Origin: Pseudomonas parafulva NBRC 16636 = DSM 17004
GTDB lineage: Bacteria > Pseudomonadota > Gammaproteobacteria > Pseudomonadales > Pseudomonadaceae
Length of the DNA stretch: 64,000 bases
NCBI RefSeq assembly: GCF_000730645.1
Contig: NZ_BBIU01000005.1
Coordinates: forward strand, 275,862-339,861
Reading direction: 5' to 3'
Of the stretch, positions 34,477 through 45,238 are shown piece by piece. Numbering within the stretch: position 1 is the stretch's first letter; each line of letters begins with the position of its first letter. The notes beneath the pieces are model-generated. The model saw only the letters and a program-made list of their open reading frames with translations, had not been told where the DNA came from and ran no database searches. The translations under genes were made by a program, and so were the position numbers.

Positions 34477-35037
34477 TCAGTTCATGGCTTTGGTATCAGC
34501 CTGGCGCCACACCAGCTTGCTGGTGTCGTAACCCTGATCACGGGCGATGCCCAGCAACTGGTCGCGGGTCTGGTCGGGGATGGCGGGGGTGCGTGACAGC
34601 AGCCACAGGTATTCCCGGTTCGGGTGGCCTACCAGCGCGACGCGGTAGTCCTTGTCGTGGTACAGCACCCAGTACTCGCCTTTGGTCAGGTCCGGTGCCA
34701 GGCGGCTGAACCAGTTGTCGAAGCGTACCCACAGCTTGTCGGTACTGCCAGCCTGCTGGGCCTCGGCAATGCCATTGGCCTCGTTCCACTCGCCGTCCTT
34801 CTCCTTGCAGCGGTTGGTGACGTCGATGCGGCCGTCGGTGCGCAGGGCATAGTGGGCCTCGGACTGCACGCAGTTGCGCTGGAAGAACATTGGCAGGCGC
34901 GCCAGTTCGTACCAGGTGCCCTGGTAGCGTTGCAGGTCCACTTGCTGAGTGCGCGGCGGGGCGGGGTGATCGTTGCCGGCGCAGCCGTAAAGGGCCAGGG
35001 CCATGCAGGAAAGCATCAATGCCTTGCGTATCGCCAT
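34477..35037 (-). CDS. blc: Outer-membrane lipocalin Blc
   Basis: A 186-residue lipoprotein. A 18-residue signal peptide (MAIRKALMLSCMALALYG) ends at a lipobox with Cys19. The lipocalin signature RYQGTWYELARLP follows near residue 40. It binds hydrophobic ligands such as lysophospholipids or fatty acids in the envelope. The start is the ATG after GGGAGAAACGC. The 45 extra in-frame upstream residues are rejected because they would bury the signal peptide. An AlgU-like promoter lies 34-60 bases upstream. In E. coli, blc is a stationary-phase and stress gene. Confidence 0.92.
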   Translation of the reverse strand: MAIRKALMLSCMALALYGCAGNDHPAPPRTQQVDLQRYQGTWYELARLPMFFQRNCVQSEAHYALRTDGRIDVTNRCKEKDGEWNEANGIAEAQQAGSTDKLWVRFDNWFSRLAPDLTKGEYWVLYHDKDYRVALVGHPNREYLWLLSRTPAIPDQTRDQLLGIARDQGYDTSKLVWRQADTKAMN

Positions 35038-35070
35038 TGCGTTTCTCCCGAAAGTTGGGTGCCTGAATGT

Positions 35071-35097
35071 TTCGATGCCAGGCGCGAGCAAAAGTTG
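35071..35097 (-). promoter_or_regulatory. Candidate AlgU promoter for blc
   Basis: Read on the - strand: CAACTT, 16 bases, TCGAA. This fits the sigma-22 pattern GAACTT-N16/17-TC(T/A)(G/A)A at five of six -35 bases with correct spacing. The predicted start near 35065 leaves a leader of about 28 bases, like that of the glgE candidate. Confidence 0.42.
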
Positions 35098-35199
35098 TGC
35101 GCAATCGCACGATGCACCAGTCCCGGTTTTGGCAGACGTGCAGCCACCTGCCTGGGTTACCATCGATGACATTGCCTTTTACCCATAGGAGTATCGCCC

Positions 35200-36012
35200 A
35201 TGGCCGAGTACAGCGCGTTCAAGGTCGAACTGATCGACAACATCGCACACGTCCAGATCAACCGGCCTGAAAAGCTCAATGCCATGAATGCGGCATTCTG
35301 GGAGGAGATCATCGACATCTTCCAGTGGGTGGACGACACCGATGCCATACGGGTGGTGGTCATCAGTGGCGCCGGCAAGCATTTTTCTGCCGGCATCGAC
35401 CTGGCGCTACTGGCGTCGGTGGCGGGCCAGCTGGGCAAGGATGTGGGGCGCAATGCGCGGCTGTTGCGCAAGACCATCCTGCGCATGCAGGCTTCGTTCA
35501 ATGCGGTGGATCAATGCCGCAAGCCAGTGCTGGCGGCGGTGCAGGGCTACTGCATCGGCGGGGCCATCGACCTGATATCAGCCTGCGACATGCGCTATTG
35601 CAGCGCTGACGCGCAGTTTTCCATCAAGGAAATCGACATGGGCATGGCGGCCGATGTCGGCACGCTGCAACGTTTGCCACGTATCATCAGCGACGGCATG
35701 ATGCGGGAGCTGGCCTACACCGGGCGCAATGTGGAGGCTGACGAGGCGCTGCGCATCGGCCTGGTGAACCGCGTGTACGATGACGCTGCTACCCTGCTGG
35801 ACGGGGTTTTTGCCATGGCCCGCGACATTGCCGCAAAATCGCCCATTGCCGTGGCCGGTACCAAGCACCTGCTCAGCTACATGCGCGACCACCGCATTGA
35901 TGACGGCCTCGACTACATCGCTACCTGGAACGCTGCGATGCTGCAGTCCGAAGACCTTCGGCTGGCGATGGCAGCGCACATGAGCAAACAGAAACCGACG
36001 TTCACCGACTGA
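35200..36012 (+). CDS. Delta(3,5)-Delta(2,4)-dienoyl-CoA isomerase-like crotonase
   Basis: A 270-residue crotonase-fold protein. The oxyanion-hole segments are [10 protein letters not shown] (62-71) and [10 protein letters not shown] (116-125). The acidic residues D124, E144 and D152 in [19 protein letters not shown] match the D176/E196/D204 set of the mammalian isomerase ECH1. This favours isomerisation of 3,5-dienoyl-CoA to 2,4-dienoyl-CoA in oxidation of odd-position unsaturated fatty acids over simple hydration. The ATG follows TAGGAGTAT. The gene is divergent from blc and 34 bases before nudC. Confidence 0.9.
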   Translation: MAEYSAFKVELIDNIAHVQINRPEKLNAMNAAFWEEIIDIFQWVDDTDAIRVVVISGAGKHFSAGIDLALLASVAGQLGKDVGRNARLLRKTILRMQASFNAVDQCRKPVLAAVQGYCIGGAIDLISACDMRYCSADAQFSIKEIDMGMAADVGTLQRLPRIISDGMMRELAYTGRNVEADEALRIGLVNRVYDDAATLLDGVFAMARDIAAKSPIAVAGTKHLLSYMRDHRIDDGLDYIATWNAAMLQSEDLRLAMAAHMSKQKPTFTD

Positions 36013-36046
36013 CAACCCCGGGGACGCGTCTTACAGGAACCCTGAT

Positions 36047-36877
36047 ATGTCAGCACGCTGGACCACTGCAGTACTCGACCCCCAGATCACCGGCGGCCTG
36101 GCAGTGGCCCGTAGCCCGGAAGGGTTTCTGGTGGCCGACGAGGGGGCAATGTTCCCACGGGACTGGCTGAAACGCCAGGGCCTGGACGTGCTGTGTGAAC
36201 ACGGCATCGGCCATTTCGACGGCCAGCCAGTGTTCCTGCTGGAGCTGCACAGCGCAGCGGCCCTGCCAGGCTGCAGCTGGCGCGGCTTGCGCGCGTTCAT
36301 GCTGGAGGGTGATTTCGACACCTACAAGGTGCTGGGCTATGCCGCACAGATTGGCACCTGGGCGCGGGAACACCGGTTCTGCGGCAGCTGCGGCCAGGCC
36401 ATGACGCAAATCCGCTGGGAGCGGGCCATGCACTGTACGGCCTGCGACCTGCGCAGCTACCCGCGTATTTCACCGAGCATGATCGTGCTGGTGACCCGCG
36501 GCGATGAGATCCTGCTGGCACGCTCTCCGCGCTTTGTGGCCGGCGTATACAGCACCCTGGCAGGCTTTGCCGAGCCTGGCGAGTCTGCCGAGGATTGCCT
36601 GGTGCGCGAGGTACATGAAGAAGTGGCGGTGCAGGTGAAGAACATCCAGTACGTGGGCAGCCAGTGCTGGCCATTTCCACACTCGATGATGCTGGGTTTT
36701 CATGCCGAGTACGCCGGTGGCGACATCGTGATGCAGCCCGATGAAATCGAGGATGCGCAGTGGTTCAGCGTGCACCACCTGCCGCCGCTGCCGGCGGGCC
36801 GCTCCATCGCTCGCCACCTCATCGACCTGTACGTGGCGCGGCGGTTAGGCCTGCCCGAACCAGTGCTGCCACGCTAG
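36047..36877 (+). CDS. nudC: NAD(H)/NAD-RNA pyrophosphatase NudC
   Basis: A 276-residue Nudix hydrolase that cleaves NADH to NMNH and AMP and can remove NAD caps from RNA. The zinc site is C112, C115, C130 and C133. The Nudix box runs from G173 ([20 protein letters not shown]). The NudC fingerprint SQPWPFPxS appears as SQCWPFPHS (205-213), with Cys in place of the usual Pro. Length is typical. Its last 33 bases overlap the end of the convergent permease gene. Confidence 0.93.
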   Translation: MSARWTTAVLDPQITGGLAVARSPEGFLVADEGAMFPRDWLKRQGLDVLCEHGIGHFDGQPVFLLELHSAAALPGCSWRGLRAFMLEGDFDTYKVLGYAAQIGTWAREHRFCGSCGQAMTQIRWERAMHCTACDLRSYPRISPSMIVLVTRGDEILLARSPRFVAGVYSTLAGFAEPGESAEDCLVREVHEEVAVQVKNIQYVGSQCWPFPHSMMLGFHAEYAGGDIVMQPDEIEDAQWFSVHHLPPLPAGRSIARHLIDLYVARRLGLPEPVLPR

Positions 36878-37624
36878 GCGCACGGTCAGCGCCAGCACCA
36901 CGGTGATGAACACGGGGCGGATGAACTTGCTGCCCCCGCTGATGGCGGTGCGCGCACCAAAGAACGCGCCGACCATCACCGACAGGCCCATGCACAGGCC
37001 CACGATGTAATCCACCTGCCCGGACAACACGAACACCGTCAGCGCTGCGATGTTGCTGACGAAGTTCATGCTGCGGGCCACGCCGCTGGCACGCACCAGG
37101 TCGATGGGGTACAGCAGCAGTGTACTCACCGTCCAGAATGCCCCGGTGCCGGGGCCGGCAACGCCGTCGTAGAAGCCCAGGGCCAGGCCCTGCGGCGCCT
37201 GCCACTTCTTGCTGATCGGCGCTTCGGCATCCAGCGGCGCCTTGGGCGTGCCGCCGAACAGCAGGTAGATGCCGCAGGCAAACACAATCACGGGCAGCAT
37301 CTTGTTCAGCCATTCGGCCGGCATGTAGTGGGCCACCACTGCGCCCAGCAGCGCCCCGACCAAGGTGCCGAGCAATGCCCGCCGCCATTGCACCGGGTGG
37401 AACAGCTTGCGCCGGTAGTAGGTGAACCCCGCCGTGGCAGAGCCGAATGTGGAACTGAGCTTGTTGGTGCCCAGCACCAGGTGCGGCGGCATGCCAGCCG
37501 TCAGCAGGGCGGGGGTGGTCAGCAGGCCGCCACCGCCAGCGATGGCATCGATGAAACCGGCGACAAAGGCAACCAGGACCAGGATCAGTAGGGTGAGGGG
37601 TTCAACGGTGAGCTCGAAGGGCAT
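36845..37624 (-). CDS. TSUP (TauE/SafE) family permease
   Basis: A 259-residue inner-membrane protein with about eight hydrophobic helices. The paired family motifs are [20 protein letters not shown] near the start and AGPGTGAFW near residue 140. TSUP members export or import sulfite, sulfonates or other organic anions; the substrate here is unknown. The start is placed at MPFELTVEP because this gives the normal N-terminus; a strong Shine-Dalgarno is not obvious. Its stop lies inside the nudC 3' end. Confidence 0.85.
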   Translation of the reverse strand: MPFELTVEPLTLLILVLVAFVAGFIDAIAGGGGLLTTPALLTAGMPPHLVLGTNKLSSTFGSATAGFTYYRRKLFHPVQWRRALLGTLVGALLGAVVAHYMPAEWLNKMLPVIVFACGIYLLFGGTPKAPLDAEAPISKKWQAPQGLALGFYDGVAGPGTGAFWTVSTLLLYPIDLVRASGVARSMNFVSNIAALTVFVLSGQVDYIVGLCMGLSVMVGAFFGARTAISGGSKFIRPVFITVVLALTVRLAWQHWFGQA

Positions 37625-37757
37625 GGCGTTCTGGCAGGCAGGGAGGCTGGGTGCGACAACAAGCCGCGTGCGAAGCAGCCCATGGTAATGCCGTGAAGGG
37701 GCCGGTGCCAGTGCCGAGTGCTTTGCAGCACGCACAGCACGTCGTTTGGTTGCCTCG

Positions 37758-39134
37758 TCATAGGAACCAGCGGTATTCCCGGGCGCTCACCTCTTGCATG
37801 AACGCCAGGTGGTCCTGGCGCTTGTTTTCGCAGTACACCATCACGAACTCCTCCCCCAGGCCTTGTTTGGCCGCCGGGTGGTGCCGCATGGCGGCCACGG
37901 CGCTGAGCATGTCCGTGGGGAAATCGATGCCGCTGCTGCGGTCCTCATTCAGCGGGGCGATCGGTGCCTGCCTGGCATCGAGCCCTTGTTCCATGCCGCA
38001 CAGGATGGCCGCCAGTACCAGGTAAGGGTTGGCATCGGCACCGGCAAGCCGGTGTTCGATGCGTAAATTGGCCGGGTCTGACTCCGGGATGCGAATGCAT
38101 GCGTCGCGGTCTTCGAAGCCCCAACTGGCGCGGCTGGCCGCATTGACCATGGCGCCGTAGCGGCGGAAGGCGTTGTGGTTGGCAGCAAATATCGGCATGC
38201 AGTGGGGCAGCAGTGCCAGGCAGCCGGCCACAGCGTGGCGAAGCGGGCGCTGGCCGCCCGCTGCCAGCAGGTTGCTGCCCGCTGCATCGTACAGGCTGAC
38301 GTGCACATGCATGCCGCTGCCAGGTGCCTGCAGGTAGGGTTTGCTCATGAACGAGGCGCGGTGGCCGTGTTTGAGCGCGACGCCACGGGTGCTGCGGCAG
38401 AACAGTGCGGCCCAGTCTGCCGCACGCAGGCCATCATCGCAGTGGCCAAAGTTGATCTCGAACTGGCCGGGCCCCAGCTCCGCGCTGATCACGTTGGCGT
38501 CCACGCCTTGCAGGTTGGCGGTGTCGACCATGTCGCGCAGCACGTCGCCAAAGCGCGACAGCCGCTCCATGTGCATGTTCGGCTGGTTATCCGCATCGCC
38601 TGTCAGGCTGTCGCGGGGGCACTGCGGCAAGCCGTCTTTCAGTGCTCGGTCGAACAGGTAGAACTCCAATTCGAATGCGACTACCGGGTGGATACCGCGC
38701 CGCGTCAGGCGTTGCAGCACCCTGGCCAGTACTTCACGGGGTTCGAACTCGATGGGCGCGGGGGTGCCGTCGGTGGTGATCAGCATCTGCCCCAGCGGTT
38801 GCTGCTCCCAGGTCACCGGTTTGAGTGTGCCGGGTATCAGCCGGCGTACGGCATCCGGGTCGCCATCGCTGAAACAGTAGTCACTGATGGGGAACAAGCC
38901 GCCTTGTGCCCCTAGCAGCACGGCATTTTGTGGCAGCTTCAGGGGGCTGCCTGCAGCAACCTTTTCCAGCATGTCGATGGGGTAGCGCTTGCCGTAGAAG
39001 TGGCCAGGGATGTCGAGGCACAGCAGATCGACATACCGCACCTCAGGGTAGCGCGTCCTGAATGCGCGCACTTCGCTGGGCAGGTCGGGGAAGTCGGTTG
39101 CGATGTTGGCCGTGGTGTCCAAGCCTGAGCTCAT
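37758..39134 (-). CDS. Glutamine synthetase family ligase (gamma-glutamyl-amine ligase-like)
   Basis: A 458-residue class-I glutamine-synthetase-fold enzyme. Readable motifs include VVAFELEFYLFD (metal-binding glutamates), NHNAFRRYG, and GFEDRDACIRIPE followed by NPYLVLAAIL. It lacks the adenylylation-loop tyrosine context of GlnA and looks like the PuuA/SpuI-type gamma-glutamylpolyamine or gamma-glutamylamide ligases. The specific amine is unknown. I use the ATG 8 bases after TTGGA; a TTG 24 bases further out is a less likely start. No polyamine genes flank it. Confidence 0.82.
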   Translation of the reverse strand: MSSGLDTTANIATDFPDLPSEVRAFRTRYPEVRYVDLLCLDIPGHFYGKRYPIDMLEKVAAGSPLKLPQNAVLLGAQGGLFPISDYCFSDGDPDAVRRLIPGTLKPVTWEQQPLGQMLITTDGTPAPIEFEPREVLARVLQRLTRRGIHPVVAFELEFYLFDRALKDGLPQCPRDSLTGDADNQPNMHMERLSRFGDVLRDMVDTANLQGVDANVISAELGPGQFEINFGHCDDGLRAADWAALFCRSTRGVALKHGHRASFMSKPYLQAPGSGMHVHVSLYDAAGSNLLAAGGQRPLRHAVAGCLALLPHCMPIFAANHNAFRRYGAMVNAASRASWGFEDRDACIRIPESDPANLRIEHRLAGADANPYLVLAAILCGMEQGLDARQAPIAPLNEDRSSGIDFPTDMLSAVAAMRHHPAAKQGLGEEFVMVYCENKRQDHLAFMQEVSAREYRWFL

Positions 39135-39217
39135 GAAACGTATCCAAGATTGTTTCAATCCAATCTAGCAGAAGCCCTACCCGGTGCCAGGCCCGCGTGC
39201 TGCACCCTTGGCCTGGG

Positions 39218-41191
39218 TCAGGGGCTGGCCCTTCTGCGGGTTACCCTCGCTTTGCCCCCTGCAGCCTTGCCGGTTGCCGTTTTGCCTGCGGCGGCCTTGG
39301 TTTTGCCGCCGCTTCTGCGCTTCTTTTTCCATGGTGGGGCTGCGCCGGCTGCCGGCCCGCTGATGGTCATGCGCAATCCGCTGCAGCGTTCTACCAGCTT
39401 GCCCATCCAGGCCGACTGGCGGGTGACGAATTCGTCCAGGCTCATCTCGCCGCTTTGCACCATGTCCAATGCCTGTTCCCAGATAGCGGTAGTGCCTGGG
39501 TCGGCGATGGCGCGGGGCACTGCATCGATCAAGCTGAACGCCGCAGGGGTGGCAGACAGCGCCTTGCCGTTCTTGACCAGGTAGCCGCGGTCGAGCAGGC
39601 CCTGGATGATACTGGCGCGGGTGGCCTCGGTGCCGATGCCGGTGGTTTCTTTCAGCTTCTGTTTCAACCGCGGGTCGTCCACCAGCTTGGCCACGTTCTT
39701 CATGGCCTTGATCAGATCACCCTCGGTGAACGGCTTGGGTGGCTGGGTCCACAGGTCCTTCAGTTGCACCGCCTGTACGGCGCAGCTCTGGCCCTGGCTC
39801 AGCGCCGGCAGTACCTGAGGCGGGGCGGCTTCACGGCCCTTGGCGGGTGTGAGGGCTTCGGGCAGGGCGCGTCGCCAGCCCGGCTCGACAATCTGTTTGC
39901 CGACGGCCCGCAGGGCGTGGCCGGCGCAATCGAAGTCGGCCTGGGTGCGGTCGTATTCGTGGTTTGGCAGAAACTGCGCCAGGTAGCGGGCGCGGATCAG
40001 GGTATACACAGCCTTGTGCTTGGCCGGTAGCCGCGCCGGGTCGCTGGCTGCAGCCGTGGGGATGATGCCGTGGTGCGCGCTGACCTTGGCGTCGTTCCAC
40101 GCCCGGGAGCGGCGCTGGGGCTCCAGGTGTGGCTGCAGCGGTGCAAGGCTGGCATCGGCCCGCTGCAGTGCAGCCAGAATGCCAGGCGCCTCACTGTGCT
40201 GGCTGAGCGGCAGGTAGCCGCAGTCGCTGCGTGGGTAGGTGATCAGTTTGTGTGTTTCGTACAGGGCCTGGGCGATGTCCAGGGTTTCCTGGGCACCCAG
40301 GCCGAACTTTTTCGAGCACAGCTCCTGCAAGGTGCCGAGATCAAAGGGTAGGGGGGCGGCTTCGCGCACGCGCTCTGTGCTCACCCGCGTAGCCTGTGCG
40401 ACCCTGGCATTGCTGATGTCTGCTGCGGCCTGTTGCGCCAGTGCCTGGTTCAGGCAGCGGCCCTGCTCGTCGCAGGTGTCGTCCGGTGCCCGCCACTGGG
40501 CGTTGAAGGCCTGGCCGGCATGGGCCAGTTGCACATCGATAGCCCAGAAGGGGACAGGCACGAAATCGGCGATGCTACGGTCGCGGTCGACCACCAGGCG
40601 CAGGGTAGGGGTTTGTACCCGGCCTACTGGCAGCACCCCCTGATAGCCCGATTGCCGGCCCAGCAGCGTGAACAGCCGGCTCATGTTCATGCCGATCAGC
40701 CAGTCGGCACGGGAGCGGCCCAGGGCCGAATGGTACAGGTTGAAGGTTTCGTGGCCGGGGAGCAGGCGGGCCAGGGCCTTGCGAATGGACGCATCGTCCA
40801 GGGCCGACAGCCACAACCGCTGTACCGGGCCACGGTAACGGCAATGCTCGACCAGCTCGCGGGCGATCATTTCGCCTTCGCGGTCCGCATCGGTGGCGAT
40901 GACGAGCTCGCGGGCTTCGCCCAGCAGGCGCTTGACCGCCTTGAACTGACTGGCCGTTTTGGGTTTGACCTGCATCTTCCACTGCGCCGGGATGATCGGC
41001 AGGTCGGCGAGGTTCCAGCGCTTGTAGCGCTCGTCGTAGCTGTCTGGCGGAGCGGTTTCCAGCAGGTGGCCGATGCACCAGGTTACGCAGACGTCGGTAC
41101 CCTGCCAACAGCCGTCGGCCTTGCGATGGGCGCCGAGCACCTTGGCGATGTCTTTTGCCTGGGAGGGCTTTTCACAGAGGAACAGGCGCAT
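39218..41191 (-). CDS. topB: DNA topoisomerase III
   Basis: A 657-residue type IA topoisomerase that relaxes and decatenates DNA by single-strand passage. The TOPRIM residues are E7 and D101/D103/E105 in TDADREGE. The active-site tyrosine is Y319 in LITYPRSDCGYL. The last 40 or so residues are a Lys/Arg/Gly/Ala tail with KKKRRSGGK, likely to bind DNA non-specifically. No C-terminal zinc fingers are seen, which fits TopB rather than TopA. Confidence 0.94.
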   Translation of the reverse strand: MRLFLCEKPSQAKDIAKVLGAHRKADGCWQGTDVCVTWCIGHLLETAPPDSYDERYKRWNLADLPIIPAQWKMQVKPKTASQFKAVKRLLGEARELVIATDADREGEMIARELVEHCRYRGPVQRLWLSALDDASIRKALARLLPGHETFNLYHSALGRSRADWLIGMNMSRLFTLLGRQSGYQGVLPVGRVQTPTLRLVVDRDRSIADFVPVPFWAIDVQLAHAGQAFNAQWRAPDDTCDEQGRCLNQALAQQAAADISNARVAQATRVSTERVREAAPLPFDLGTLQELCSKKFGLGAQETLDIAQALYETHKLITYPRSDCGYLPLSQHSEAPGILAALQRADASLAPLQPHLEPQRRSRAWNDAKVSAHHGIIPTAAASDPARLPAKHKAVYTLIRARYLAQFLPNHEYDRTQADFDCAGHALRAVGKQIVEPGWRRALPEALTPAKGREAAPPQVLPALSQGQSCAVQAVQLKDLWTQPPKPFTEGDLIKAMKNVAKLVDDPRLKQKLKETTGIGTEATRASIIQGLLDRGYLVKNGKALSATPAAFSLIDAVPRAIADPGTTAIWEQALDMVQSGEMSLDEFVTRQSAWMGKLVERCSGLRMTISGPAAGAAPPWKKKRRSGGKTKAAAGKTATGKAAGGKARVTRRRASP

Positions 41192-41360
41192 GGCCGCAGA
41201 CGCTTCATCAGGTAGATGGGCACTAGGATGCGCAAGCAGGCGCCGGGAGGCAAGTTTTATCTGGATGGATGTACAGGTTTTTGTGAGGGTTTATGTTCTG
41301 TCATCACGGCATGCGCTCGCTCGTTTACCCATTCGGTAGGCGCGAGCGCACCGCGTGAAA

Positions 41361-41377
41361 GGGCCGCAGCGCGGCCC
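41361..41377 (-). terminator. GGGCCGC hairpin after the GNAT gene
   Basis: GGGCCGC-AGC-GCGGCCC is a perfect 7-bp stem 7 bases beyond the GNAT stop. On the - strand it is followed by TTTC, a short T-tract. It shares its core with the hairpins at 25471 and 54187. Confidence 0.55.
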
Positions 41378-41383
41378 TGCGGG

Positions 41384-41812
41384 TCAGCCTTGAGCGTCGC
41401 GCAACATGTCCACGTGCGGAATACCCGCCTCCAAGAACTCCTCACTCACCACGCGAAAGCCCAGCCGTTCGTAAAACGGTGTGGCATGCACCTGGGCACT
41501 CAGGCGCTGCGTTTTCAGATCACGGTGCTGCGCTTCGGCGATCACCGCATTCATCAAGGCATCGCCCACCTTCAAACCCCGCCAGTCCTTGAGCACCGAC
41601 ACACGGCCGATGGTGCCGTCAGACAGCAGCCTGGCCGTACCGATCGCATAGTCACCTTCAACGGCCAGGAAGTGCACCGCCGTCGGGTCGTCGGAGTCCC
41701 ATTCAAGTTCAGGCGGCACGTGTTGCTCGGCGATGAACACCGCTTCACGGATGCGGCGGATGTCGGCGTTGTCCTTGTGCCAATCGGCGAGGCGCACACG
41801 AATTTTATTCAT
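41384..41812 (-). CDS. GNAT-family N-acetyltransferase
   Basis: A 142-residue GNAT protein of the ElaA/YjcF-like group. The acetyl-CoA-binding segment is around residues 75-95: GRVSVLKDWRGLKVGDALMN contains the R/Q-x-x-G-x-G/A pattern as RGLKVG. The substrate is unknown. Its first 8 bases overlap the end of the RoxA-like gene, so the two are translationally coupled. Proximity to a ribosomal oxygenase is suggestive but does not prove a ribosomal target. Confidence 0.85.
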   Translation of the reverse strand: MNKIRVRLADWHKDNADIRRIREAVFIAEQHVPPELEWDSDDPTAVHFLAVEGDYAIGTARLLSDGTIGRVSVLKDWRGLKVGDALMNAVIAEAQHRDLKTQRLSAQVHATPFYERLGFRVVSEEFLEAGIPHVDMLRDAQG

Positions 41813-42971
41813 TGGCGAATCCCAGGCTTCCTTGCTTGACCAGTTGCTGCACCAGCATCAGTGCGTCTTCATCCTGCAGCCATTGGCCGAGGTTGTCGAT
41901 GTGCAGGGCATCGGCTGCGCACACCAGCTTCAGCAATTCGCGCAACTTGCCAGGCAGCGGGCAGCTGCGACCGCTGGCGAACAGCAACAGGTCTTGTTCG
42001 AACTCCGACCAGGCCATGCGCGCGCTCGGGTTGCGGATCAGGATCGCACCCTGCTCGAGGGCATTGATCAGTTCTTCTTCCGACAGCTCTTCGCCGACGA
42101 TTTGCTCGGGGTAGCGCGGCTCGGTCATGAACTGGCCGAACCAGGTCAGCAGCAGGTCCTTGTCACCCATGTGCTTCTCGAGCAGCGCCTTGAGGCGGTC
42201 GAGGGCATCGTGCTGGATCTGGTGAGGGTCGCTGGCGGGCTGCGCGTCGGCGTCGCTGTAGCGCTCTTCGTCCGGCAGGAACTGGCCGAGGAAGTCGGTG
42301 AAGTGGGTCAGTACTTCGGCGGCGCTCGGCGCGCGGAAGCCGACAGAGTAGGTAAGGCAGTCGTCCACCGCCACGCCATAGTGGGCCAGGCGCGGTGGCA
42401 GGTAGAGCATGTCGCCGGGCTCCAGGGTCCACTCACCGCTCTGCTCGAATTCGGCCAGGATGCGCAGGTCGCTGTGTTCCAGCAGCGCGCTGTCGCTGCT
42501 GCACATCTGGCCCACTTTCCAGTTGCGCTGGCCGTGGCCTTGCAGCAGGAACACGTCATAGTTGTCGAAGTGCGGGCCAACGCTGCCACCTGGGGCCGCG
42601 AAGCTGATCATCACGTCATCAATGCGCCAGCTGGGCAGAAAACGGAAGTTTTCCAGCAGCTCGGCCACTTCCGGCACAAACTGGTCCACCGCCTGAACCA
42701 GCAGGGTCCAGTCTTTTTCTGGCAGCTCGGCGAAGGTGTCTTCGTTGAACGGGCCGCGACGCAGTTCCCAGGGGTGGGCGCCGTGCTCCAGCACGATCCG
42801 CGACTCGACTTCTTCTTCCAGCGCCAGGCCCGCGAGTTCGTCGGGGTCGATCGGGCTGATGAAATCGGGGAACGCCTGGCGCACCAGCAGCGGCTTCTTC
42901 TGCCAGTAGTCGCGCATGAATTCACGGGCAGAAATGCCGCCCAGCAGCTGCAGTGGAGTATCAGGATTCAT
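41805..42971 (-). CDS. roxA: JmjC/cupin ribosomal oxygenase, RoxA (YcfD)-like
   Basis: A 388-residue Fe(II)/2-oxoglutarate oxygenase. The iron ligands are H134 and D136 (GPHFDNYD) and H197 (RLAHYGV), close to H125/D127/H187 of E. coli YcfD, which hydroxylates an arginine of ribosomal protein L16. A winged-helix C-terminal domain follows. The ATG at 42971 is preferred over a TTG two codons earlier; AGG lies upstream. It lies just downstream of the purB terminator and is coupled to the GNAT gene. Confidence 0.9.
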   Translation of the reverse strand: MNPDTPLQLLGGISAREFMRDYWQKKPLLVRQAFPDFISPIDPDELAGLALEEEVESRIVLEHGAHPWELRRGPFNEDTFAELPEKDWTLLVQAVDQFVPEVAELLENFRFLPSWRIDDVMISFAAPGGSVGPHFDNYDVFLLQGHGQRNWKVGQMCSSDSALLEHSDLRILAEFEQSGEWTLEPGDMLYLPPRLAHYGVAVDDCLTYSVGFRAPSAAEVLTHFTDFLGQFLPDEERYSDADAQPASDPHQIQHDALDRLKALLEKHMGDKDLLLTWFGQFMTEPRYPEQIVGEELSEEELINALEQGAILIRNPSARMAWSEFEQDLLLFASGRSCPLPGKLRELLKLVCAADALHIDNLGQWLQDEDALMLVQQLVKQGSLGFANE

Positions 42972-43006
42972 GTTCAACCTATTGAAAAATCGTAATTTTC
43001 GTACGG

Positions 43007-43036
43007 GAATAAAAACGCCCGGCCAGGCCGGGCGTT
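43007..43036 (-). terminator. Intrinsic terminator of purB
   Basis: AACGCCCGGCC-T-GGCCGGGCGTTTTTAT on the - strand. The perfect 9-bp GC stem (43016-43024 and 43026-43034), extended by AA/TT pairs, ends in a T-run 17 bases past the purB stop. Confidence 0.9.
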
Positions 43037-43052
43037 GGGCGCGACGGTTGCT

Positions 43053-44462
<1,410 letters not shown>

Positions 44463-44492
44463 TCATACATTAAAAGGCAGCCACAATCCACG

Positions 44493-44623
44493 AAGCTGCA
44501 AGCTGCAAGCTGCAAGCTGCAAGCTGCAAGCTTCAAGCTTCAAGCTTCAAGCCATAAGCCATAAGCCACAAGCTAAAGGCGAACTGCTTCTACTTGCAGC
44601 TTGCAGCTTACCGCTTGAAGCTA
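44493..44623. repeat. Heptamer-repeat element, copy 1 (purB/hflD)
   Basis: Twelve tandem heptamers (44493-44576): five AAGCTGC, three AAGCTTC, two AAGCCAT, then AAGCCAC and AAGCTAA. A core AAGGCGAACTGCTTCTACTT follows, and then reverse-complement heptamers GCAGCTT, GCAGCTT, ACCGCTT and GAAGCTA (44596-44623). The two arms can fold into a long stem. The hflD stop codon (44621-44623) lies in the last unit. The element fills most of the purB-hflD gap. Confidence 0.9.
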
Positions 44624-45238
44624 CCTAACCATGTCGTAAAGTTCGTTGAGCAGTTTGCGGCGGCTGAATACCAGTTGCCAGCGGTGGCCGCCCAGCTGGC
44701 GCCACAGGCGGGCGGCGCGGATGCCGGCCAGCAGCAGGGCGCGGATTTTCGAGGCGTTGCTGGCCTGCTGCAGGAAACGCATGTCGCCGTGCACCTGAAT
44801 ACGTTGGCGCAAGGTGCTGAGCGTGTCCTGGTACAAGGCTCCACTGGAAGCGATGACGTTTTCATGAACCAGGCCGAAATGGTCGGCCTGGGACTGAATT
44901 TGCGGCAAGCGGTTGCCGATGGTGTCCAACAAGTCGCCGCGCTTGTTCAGCTGGCGCTCCAGGCCCAGCATCGACAGGGCATAACGCAGGGGTTCGCGCT
45001 GCAGGCTGCTGGGGTCGCGCTCCAGGGCGCCTACCAGTGCACGGTAGCCGTCGCGCAGGTTGAGGTCGTCGCCACCGAACACCTCCAGGGTGTCCTTGGG
45101 GTCACGCACCAGCAGGCTGCCCAGCATGCAGCCGATGTTGGCCTCGCTGGCCTGGCCGGTACGGGCAATGCGGTCGACCAGCACCGCAGCCTGGAACACC
45201 CCGCCCAGCGCTACCAGTTGCTCCTGCAGGTTGGTCAT
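44621..45238 (-). CDS. hflD: HflD family protein
   Basis: A 205-residue homologue of E. coli HflD, a peripheral inner-membrane protein named for its effect on lambda lysogeny through CII. Its normal cell role is unclear. It starts [20 protein letters not shown] and keeps the family stretch [17 protein letters not shown]. The ATG overlaps the mnmA stop (ATGA). The C-terminus ends NELYDMVR, with its stop inside the heptamer element, which therefore forms the 3' end of the nudJ-mnmA-hflD transcript. Confidence 0.92.
   Translation of the reverse strand: MTNLQEQLVALGGVFQAAVLVDRIARTGQASEANIGCMLGSLLVRDPKDTLEVFGGDDLNLRDGYRALVGALERDPSSLQREPLRYALSMLGLERQLNKRGDLLDTIGNRLPQIQSQADHFGLVHENVIASSGALYQDTLSTLRQRIQVHGDMRFLQQASNASKIRALLLAGIRAARLWRQLGGHRWQLVFSRRKLLNELYDMVR

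Noticed and set aside
44493..44623. Possible CRISPR array
   Set aside because: The units are contiguous 7-base repeats without spacers and have inverted copies downstream. There are no cas genes.
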